Positions 57,201 to 64,000 of a stretch of DNA of 64,000 nucleotides are shown here, piece after piece. The position numbers were made by a program, and so were the translations under genes. Source of the stretch: Anthopleura xanthogrammica (taxonomy: Eukaryota; Cnidaria; Anthozoa; Actiniaria; Actiniidae); the NCBI GenBank assembly GCA_964019055.1, contig OZ025214.1:6261358-6325357 (forward strand), given 5' to 3'. The notes beneath the pieces are model-generated. The model made no database searches. It had not been told where the DNA came from and was given only the letters and a program-made list of their open reading frames with translations. The stretch's first letter is position 1. Each line of letters opens with the position of its first letter.

Positions 57201-60200
57201 CTGTCAGGTTACACTAGCAGATTTTTCTTGATAATGATTTAACCAGCAGGGAGTGAACGATTCAAACAATATATTAATTAGTCCCTTTCTACACTTCTCA
57301 GTTGAAATTGGCTTGCCTATAGTGTATGTTCTTCAGGACTTAATTAACCGTTAACAAACCGACGATTCAAACAGTATAGACCCCTTGCAGCACGTCGGAA
57401 TGCAGTTCAATTTGGAGGGGGAAAATAGGTTCCAATTCTAAGGAGATTAAAATTCTTTTGTCTTGCCATCCAAATTGAATTGCTATGACGTCACGTGCAA
57501 GGGGTCTGTAGCTAAAGGAAAAACGTTTTTGAATAGCGAGAGTTGTGAAACTTTTTCTCGGACATTATTCGTTAATTGTGTTTTAATCCAACTTCTTTCT
57601 TTGAATTTTGAAGCAAGCTGTCGTACGTTGGAATTCAGAACAATCGTTAATGGGAAGGCATTAACCAATCACACGATTCGTACCATTCAACCAATCAAAG
57701 ATGACCGGACATGCAGAACACGATGTTATCTGGAGCCGCTTTGCTTTGCTGTTAATTTTTGTCAAAAGGATGGAAGCGATGGTGTGTGTGAACTGTTGAA
57801 CAATACAGCACCTATCATCCATGATAAAGACTTGGTCGATAAACAAGAATGTACTATCTATAACTCAGAGGTGAGCACAAACACTCTTCACTACCCCCCT
57901 CGGGAAAGATATGATCGCCTCGAAACTACCTTCGATCTATATTTTAGGTGTTTCAGACTGCACTTAATACCTCTACTCACTTTGTATCCACCAGAGTTCT
58001 TGTTCAAGCTCTCCGTGTCCTAGCAACGCCACTTGCCATGGTGATTTCTTGACGGCTCCTGAGCCGAACAGGTGCATCTGCCCTGCTGGCTTCACGGGAA
58101 AGTTCTGTGAATCAGGTTCAGTATTAATTGATTAAAATTACTGAAAGAAAAAGAAAACAAAAGAAAAAGCTGAATATATCGTGTCATATTTTATAAATAT
58201 TTTCATAATTTTGCAGACATTGATGAGTGTGCGCTTAACACTGACGACTGCCCACAAAACTGCATCAATCTCATTGGTAGTTATAACTGCACGTGCAAAA
58301 CTGGTTACCAAGGCGACGGCAAGAATTGTCAGGGTGAGTCCTACAAGATACAGTATCTTTATTCTTCTCTCATATTAGCAAAGCTGTTTCAAAGTATTCA
58401 CCTTTTTCATTTTAATAAAATCAATTTGTACAATATTTTATCGAATGAATATATTTTACTTTTTTTGAATTCAGCACGAAAAGTCCCTGTTATAATTTTT
58501 GAAATCGTTATTTTTTGTTTTGTTTGTTGTTGTTGTTGTTGTTTTGCTGTTGTTCAAAATTGTACAAGTTTGGAGCAATTTACTTTTGCTTTAGCAGAAC
58601 CTTTTCGAGGAAATGGCATTTTAAAGAGGTTAGAATAGAATAGAAATTAAGCTCGATTCTTGTGTTATTCTTGCACAGATATCGATGAATGTACGTCCAA
58701 TACACACAACTGCGGCATGTCGTTTTGCAAAAACACTATTGGTGGATACAACTGCATTTGTAAGTAATACGAAACTTATCGAAATCTATAGTATATAGAT
58801 TGCAACACACTTTGGTTGCTACGGTAACAGCTGTTGCTATAAAACTAGTGCCAGATAAATCTTTGAACACTCAATTATCAAAGTAATCGAAGTAGGTCTT
58901 ATCGGTAAAATTTTGATTTAAAAAAATGTACCACGATGCAAAAAACAAAAAAACTAGTGCTAGCCACCTTAAACCTACGAAAGTAACCCATATTGGTGGT
59001 TGATAGAAAGTTCCATTAATCGAAAAAGAGATCTTAAAAGGCAAATCATCTTGTTCAAAATTTTGTACTGTTTTTCTATCCCACAGATCCGTCTTGTGAT
59101 GAAGTGCCGTGAGTACCAAAATGAATTACTATTATATGGCCCACAATATTCTCAAGCGATAGACGAAAACACATCAAATTCCAGTCTCATTAATTCCATC
59201 CCAGTCACATCCAATCCATCCCAGTCACATCCAATCCATCCCAGTCACATGCAATCCATCCCAGTCACATGCAATCCATCCCAGTCACATCCAATCCATC
59301 CCAGTCACATCCAATCCATCTCAGTCACATCCAATCCATCCCAGTCACATCCAATCCATCCCAGTCACATGCAATCCATCCCAGTCACATCCAATCCATC
59401 CCAGTCACATCCAATCCATCTCAGTCACATCCAATCCATCCCAGTCACATCCAATCCATCCCAGTCACATCCAATCCATCCCAGTCACATCCAATCCATT
59501 CCAGTCACATCCAATTCATCTCAGTCACATCCAATCCATCCCAGTCAAGTCACATCCAATCCATCTCAGTCACATGCAATCCATCCCAGTCACATGCAAT
59601 CCATCTCAGTCACATCCAATCCATCCCAGTCACATGCAATCCATCCCAGTCACATCCAATCCATCCCAGTCACATCCAATCCATCTCAGTCACATCCAAT
59701 CCATCCCAGTCACATCCAATCCATCCCAGTCACATGCAATCCATCCCAGTCACATCCAATCCATCCCAGTCACATCCAATCCATCCCAGTCACATCCAAT
59801 CCATCCCAGTCACATCCAATCCATTCCAGTCACATCCAATTCATCTCAGTCACATCCAATCCATCCCAGTCAAGTCACATCCAATCCATCTCAGTCACAT
59901 GCAATCCATCCCAGTCACATGCAATCCATCTCAGTCACATCCAATCCATCCCAGTCACATGCAATCCATCCCAGTCACATCCAATCCATCCCAGTCACAT
60001 CCAATCCATCTCAGTCACATCCAATCCATCCCAGTCACATCCAATCCATCCCAGTCACATGCAATCCATCCCAGTCACATCCAATCCATCTCAGTCACAT
60101 CCAATCCATCCCAGTCACATCCAATCCATCTCAGTCACATCCAATCCATCCCAGTCACATCCAATACTTGTACTGAATAAGAAACAAGACCGGGTATTTG

Positions 60201-60753
60201 ATCATTCTAACAGAAACAAAATCGACGGATTTTATCTACTTGAGGCTATACCAGGAGAGGTGCAGAGAACCTATTGTTTCTATTCGTCGATTCCCGGATG
60301 TGGTGCAGGTCCTTGGGTCACGGCGCTAAAGATTGACGGCACAAAGGTAGGCCACAAGTGCATACTTATAGAAATTATTCTAACACGGCCATTCTTTTCC
60401 CGATTAATAATATCAAATATCTAATTCCATGTTTTTAAATGCAAATTTAAATAATAAGGTTATCTTTTGTGTTCTAAGTCCGAACTGGCAGGTCAGACCA
60501 GTCCAGTCATAAAGAAACTTTTGTTATTAATCAAAACTGTCCAGGCAGATCAAGCAATTCCTAAATTGTATCCATTGTTTTTAAAAAAAAGTAGGCTGAA
60601 AACTCTCAAGAAGAAGGATTTTTCCCTTTTAAATTGACTGGTGTAGCTGGCCGGTCGGTTCCAACTAATGGAAAGCACCCTAAGATGTGGTTTAGGCTTT
60701 GTCTTGTCTTGTCTTGCAAGCACTTACTTGCAACATGCGACGACTAGTTATAC

Positions 60754-60794
<41 letters not shown>

Positions 60795-62536
60795 TATTAT
60801 TATTTATTATTATTATTATTATTATCATTATTACTATTATTATTATTATTATTTCTTTTTTATCTATTTCGTTTCCGCTTTTAATATATTTTTGCTTTTT
60901 TTGTTTTCGTCTTTGTCTTTGTCTTTCGCTTGTTGCTTTTTTTCATTATTGTTTGTTTGTTTGTTTGTTTTGTTTATTTTAATTTTCCTTTATACGAAAG
61001 ACAACGGGACGATACGAGCAGCCTCTTTGGACCAACAAAATCGCGATTAATCCCGACTCCTTCACGAATGTCTTCGACGACAACTCGGAAATCAAGCTGC
61101 CAGCTTATTGGACCCATCCTGTCACTCGAGTATGCATCGGAATGAAGTATTCGGGTGATCAGAAGTGGATTGCTATGGACGTCACTGCTCCCTCATTGCA
61201 TTCTCTGTGTACGAGTAAAGAACGGACCTCGAATCTTGGTAGGAGCACCTGGGTTTCTCTACTAAGCTCATCCACGTTGGATAACAATTGCAACAAGTAA
61301 GAACCGCATATCATTATAATATTGATTAGAAAAAACCTACTAATGGTCTATCACCAATCGAGCCCTGTGATTGGCTGAGCTACTAGGGGTTTATTAGTGA
61401 TAGACCTCTAGTAGCGAAAAGCGCCGGTTTTGAAAACCAAAAATAATATATTTAAAGCAAAATCCAAAACTTTTTGCATCCTTTTATTGGACCGATTAGT
61501 AGGTTTTTACTAAGACAATTAGACCATTCGGACTCGAGGACTAATTGTTAATTATACATAAGAGGCCCCTTAGTAAGCTGTCAGGGAGATCTAGAGGTCG
61601 GGGAAATAGGGGCATATAATTCCCAGGTTTGTTTCTTTTTTGTTTGTTTGTTTTGCTTGTAATTACTTTTCCGTTTTTGTTTTATATTTGGAGAGCTTAT
61701 TTATAGGTGGTGTACACCTGTTCAGCTTCTTCTCAAGTTACAGCTAATTTACGTCACGCGTGACCAGTAAATCCGAGAATTCAAATGTAGTTTTCAATTC
61801 TTCATATTAACATTTCAAATCTTCGATTAACGGCTCCGATATTCAAAAAAAAAATTTTTAATTAGGTTTTGGACCTGCTTTCATGAATTATCGTGAAATA
61901 ATTACCAAAAGAATTCACATGCCAACCACATCGCTAAGTATCAGCTTCAAAAAAAATATTTTTAAAATAAAAATATTATGAGTTTCCGGAGTTTTGATCA
62001 TAGTTGGCGCCGAGTTTTGGAATTTCAAACAAAGCTGCTGAAACACCAATCAAAACATTCGGGTTACTGGTCACGGGTGATGTAAATTAGCTGTAATAGA
62101 TAAATAAAATAAATAAATAAACGTAAGGTAGTGAGAAGGGAATATGAAAGCATGCTCAGTTTAGGCTTGCGTGGGGCGATCCTTCTCTGGCCTTCATGTT
62201 GGATTTGAATTCTTTTCATGAATACTTTTGAACAGGAAATTACTCCTCTCAATCTACTGAAACCCTTCCACCCCCTGGACGGGCATAATTGGCCTACCCC
62301 AACCCCATCCCCCAGACACATTTTTGAACGGGTTTTAAACACTGTTTTTAAATCTTCACAGGGAAGGTTTTAACACAGCATGTGGATCATCTAGAAAGGT
62401 CAGAATGGGGTTCTCAACTAACAACGAGAACCACTGTTATTCTTGTGACAGATTTCTTGGGCTTGGAGTAACCTATGGATCTCTGAGTTGTGGGAGCTTC
62501 AATAAACCAGCCTTCTGTTATGTCCTGATTCAGTAA
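54225..62536 (+). CDS. Secreted PAN-EGF protein, cnidarian skeletal-organic-matrix-protein-5-like
   Basis: Nine exons: 54225-54300, 57614-57870, 57995-58115, 58217-58333, 58679-58759, 59087-59108, 60214-60346, 61001-61296, 62362-62536; 425 aa, in frame throughout. Signal peptide [23 protein letters not shown]/apple domain (about residues 27-111, from [12 protein letters not shown] to CTIYNSE); EGF-like domain ([22 protein letters not shown]); calcium-binding EGF ([19 protein letters not shown]); a shortened second one ([18 protein letters not shown]) lacking its last Cys pair; then a 200-residue C-terminal domain ([56 protein letters not shown]). This order resembles coral skeletal organic matrix and related extracellular proteins. 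The exon 6/7 junction across a 1.1-kb minisatellite intron is the least certain. It probably acts in extracellular matrix or adhesion. Confidence 0.85.
55745..56725 (+). repeat. 62-66-base minisatellite in PAN/EGF intron 1
   Basis: About 15 tandem units containing GATAATGAAAACAGAACGAA AAC, TCAAATGCAAAACACAC and TATTCATGCGTTATACT. Two unit types occur: AACAATTTTC units flank a homogeneous central block of AACCATTCTC units, a pattern of recent central expansion. Open frames across it are artefacts. Confidence 0.95.
57375..57511. mobile_element. MITE, AGACCCCTTGCA family, intact copy
   Basis: It runs from TATAGACCCCTTGCAGCACG to TCACGTGCAAGGGGTCTGTA. The terminal repeats are about 16 bases and the centre carries TTCTAAGGAGATTAAAATTC. 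It lies about 100 bases before exon 2 of the PAN/EGF gene and serves as the uninterrupted reference for the nested copy at 44365. Confidence 0.8.
59196..60165 (+). repeat. 20-base minisatellite CCAGTCACATCCAATCCATC
   Basis: About 48 units in intron 6 of the PAN/EGF gene. Variants (GCAATCC, TCTCAGT, CCATTCC, a 5-base CAAGT insertion) define a higher-order repeat of 325 bases: the variant cluster near 59496 recurs at 59821. Lack of stops in all frames makes it look like a long Ser/His/Pro/Ile protein, which it is not. Confidence 0.95.
60472..60682. mobile_element. MITE, AGGRTGCTTTCCA family, copy 2
   Basis: It shares GAACTGGCAGGTCAGACC, AAACTGTCCAGGCAGATCAA GCAATTCCTAAAT and GGCCGGTCGGTTCC with the copy at 23261. 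The right end reads TAATGGAAAGCACCCT, the complement of the family terminus. Confidence 0.75.
60752..60855 (+). repeat. (TTA)n microsatellite
   Basis: About 100 bases of TTATTATT in PAN/EGF intron 7. Confidence 0.95.
61332..61511. mobile_element. Hairpin MITE in PAN/EGF intron 8
   Basis: AAAAACCTACTAATGGTCTA TCAC; inner complement GTGATAGACCTCTAGTAG and outer complement ATTAGTAGGTTTTTACT close two nested stems. Confidence 0.65.
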
Positions 62537-62556
62537 GGGAAACAGATTTGAATGTT

Positions 62557-62762
62557 GAGAGCCTACACGGTGCAACATTGCGTGCAACGTCACACTAAAA
62601 TATAAAAATTTGAACGTCTGTTTAACTTTATGTTATTTGTATTATCCTCGTAAATTAAACGAAAAAATCGAGATTTTCTCTGATTTGGCTGCTGAAATAG
62701 TACTGTAATCATAATGTTGCAAGCCATGTTGTATGAAATGTTACACGGTGTATCTGAGCCTT
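62557..62762. mobile_element. MITE, ACACGGTGCAACATTGC family, diverged copy
   Basis: GCCTACACGGTGCAACATTG CGTGCAACG at the left and TTACACGGTGTATCTGAGCC at the right. The centre has GTTGCAAGCCATGTTGTATG. Related to 46540-46719. Confidence 0.6.
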
Positions 62763-62939
62763 CAGTAGCTCTAAAATCCTCGTTTTATGCTGTTGACGTT
62801 TTGCAATTTAGAAAATCAGAGTTCAAGTTCAGGCCTCATCGCGAACAAAATTATACCAGAACTCTTATCAACTTGAAAACAATTATCCTCGTTCCGTTCA
62901 GTCCATATTATCCAAATACTCCTTTTTACAATTCCATTC

Positions 62940-63050
62940 AGTTACCACAAATAATAGTTCCAAGTCGAGGTTGGAGTTGCTCGCCAATTCCAACCTCGAC
63001 TTGGAACTATTATTCGTGGTCACTACTGGAACAGAACTATAAAAGGTCTA
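62940..63050. mobile_element. Hairpin MITE, CCAAGTCGAGGTTGGA family, copy 2
   Basis: TAGTTCCAAGTCGAGGTTGG pairs with CCAACCTCGACTTGGAACTA across a 10-base loop, followed by GTGGTCACTA and AAAAGGTCTATT ends shared with 48258-48415. Confidence 0.75.
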
Positions 63051-63921
63051 TTATGTCAGAACTCTTAAAACTTGAAAACAGTTATTCTTATTTCTTTTAG
63101 TTCATATTAGATAATAATGAGCTTGCTAATAGAGTCTGTAAAGTCCTCCACTAGTCACAATTGTAAAGCGCATTGAAACATTGTGAAATGCGCTATAATA
63201 TTATTATTATTATATTATTTGAACCTCAGGAAAATTTGATACAATATGATTTTTCCATGGTAAAATTACTAGACTTCAAACTGTCATTTCAAAACCTAAC
63301 CGAAACCTATTAGTCTATTGTTACAAGTTACAATGCTGCTTGACTTATTCTTTTTCTTTCTTTTATCTCCCCCCCCCCCCTTTTTATCCTAAAGTTCTAA
63401 GACTTTCCTTAGTATTCTGTATTATTATTATTGTTATTATTATTATTGTTATTATTATTATTATTGTTATTATTTAGAATAACAAGAGCTGATATACAGC
63501 TATTTCAAAAAATGTTGGTGAAGGTTTCCATACAAAGCCCGAAATGCACTATGGCCGATGTGAATTCAATCAGTGAAAGGTCACAACAATATGGAATATT
63601 ACCAAACTTTGTCTACAGGTTTTTCACTCATATATTTTTGTGTGCAGATCTTATTTACATATGAATACCATACATTTCAAGCTTGGTATGCAGCATCCAA
63701 CATGCAACATGCGACAATATCATCACCAATTTTTTGAAATAGCTGTTCATAAGCATTGGTATGTGTAATATAAATCGGGCAGACCCGGGCTTATCAAATT
63801 AAGAAATAGAACAGCTTTATTTGTGCTCTGTTCGGTAATACAGCACGCAGGAAGTGACGAAGGCAAAGAAGTGCGAGAAGAAGCCGTCTGTTCTTTTTGT
63901 AGATTTTTAATGTTATTTTAA

Positions 63922-64000
63922 GGCGCGGACATACGTTGCTGAAGTAGGATCGTTTTCTACTTCAGCAACATTGCGTGCAACAAAGTACATCGTACATCGA
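63922..64000. mobile_element. MITE of the GCAATGTTGC family, cut by the window end
   Basis: AAGGCGCGGACATACGTTGC TGAAGTAGGATCG then GTTTTCTACTTCAGCAACAT TGCGTGCAAC. It shares the TTGCTGAAGTAG core with 46540-46719. Confidence 0.55.

Larger units (their letters stand above)
62537..64000. other. Region after the PAN/EGF gene, no gene seen
   Basis: It contains three MITEs (listed separately), a poly-C run near 63370 and a (TTA)n array at about 63420-63475. A frame at 63431-63664 crosses the microsatellite and resembles nothing known. Confidence 0.5.

Noticed and set aside
59000..60424. A 474-codon open frame rich in Ser, His, Pro and Ile
   Set aside because: It spans a 20-base minisatellite that lacks stops in all frames; real exons flank it with good splice sites and matching phases.

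Overview
The window looks like nuclear DNA of an anthozoan cnidarian, most likely a stony coral or sea anemone. Reasons: AT-rich sequence, many small GT-AG exons, a PAN/EGF gene resembling the coral 'uncharacterized skeletal organic matrix protein 5' type, tRNA-derived SINEs, and a dense load of hairpin MITEs and satellites. I found no bacterial-style operon, CRISPR array or rRNA/tRNA gene. All gene models were built by hand from splice sites and frame. Every complete multi-exon model closes in frame, but none has transcript support.

Layout. (1) 1-13.8 kb: four paralogous genes (A +, B -, C -, D +) for a small secreted four-cysteine protein with a WYGEDLKN motif. Complete members are all 184 aa, but two different exon structures are used. 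A relic exon, a CR1/L2-type LINE 3' end, a SINE and hairpin MITEs lie among them. (2) 13.96-15.56 kb: a 1.6-kb palindromic element. (3) 15.8-18.7 kb (-): a spliced 356-aa core cobalamin-independent methionine synthase-like gene. (4) 18.8-20.55 kb: a foldback-like element whose arms contain minisatellites. (5) 21.45-28.2 kb (-): a 13-exon KCTD9 orthologue. (6) 29.6-39.2 and 41.3-50.5 kb (-): two tandem 23-exon genes of the Xaa-Pro aminopeptidase 1 family. In both, two of the five metal ligands are replaced, so they look like pseudo-peptidases. (7) 50.5-53.8 kb: intergenic repeats, a GC-rich island, and a short exon encoding an AGQN-repeat protein behind a TATA/octamer promoter. (8) 54.2-62.5 kb (+): a 9-exon secreted PAN-EGF-EGF gene with a cnidarian C-terminal domain. 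Two large minisatellites lie in its introns. (9) 62.5-64 kb: MITEs.

The genes do not form an obvious pathway. The secreted family and the PAN/EGF gene are both extracellular cnidarian-type proteins. The other genes are intracellular enzymes or adaptors. The strongest leads for new biology are the secreted WYGEDLKN cluster with its intron relocation, the paired degenerate aminopeptidases, the animal MetE-core gene, and the foldback elements.
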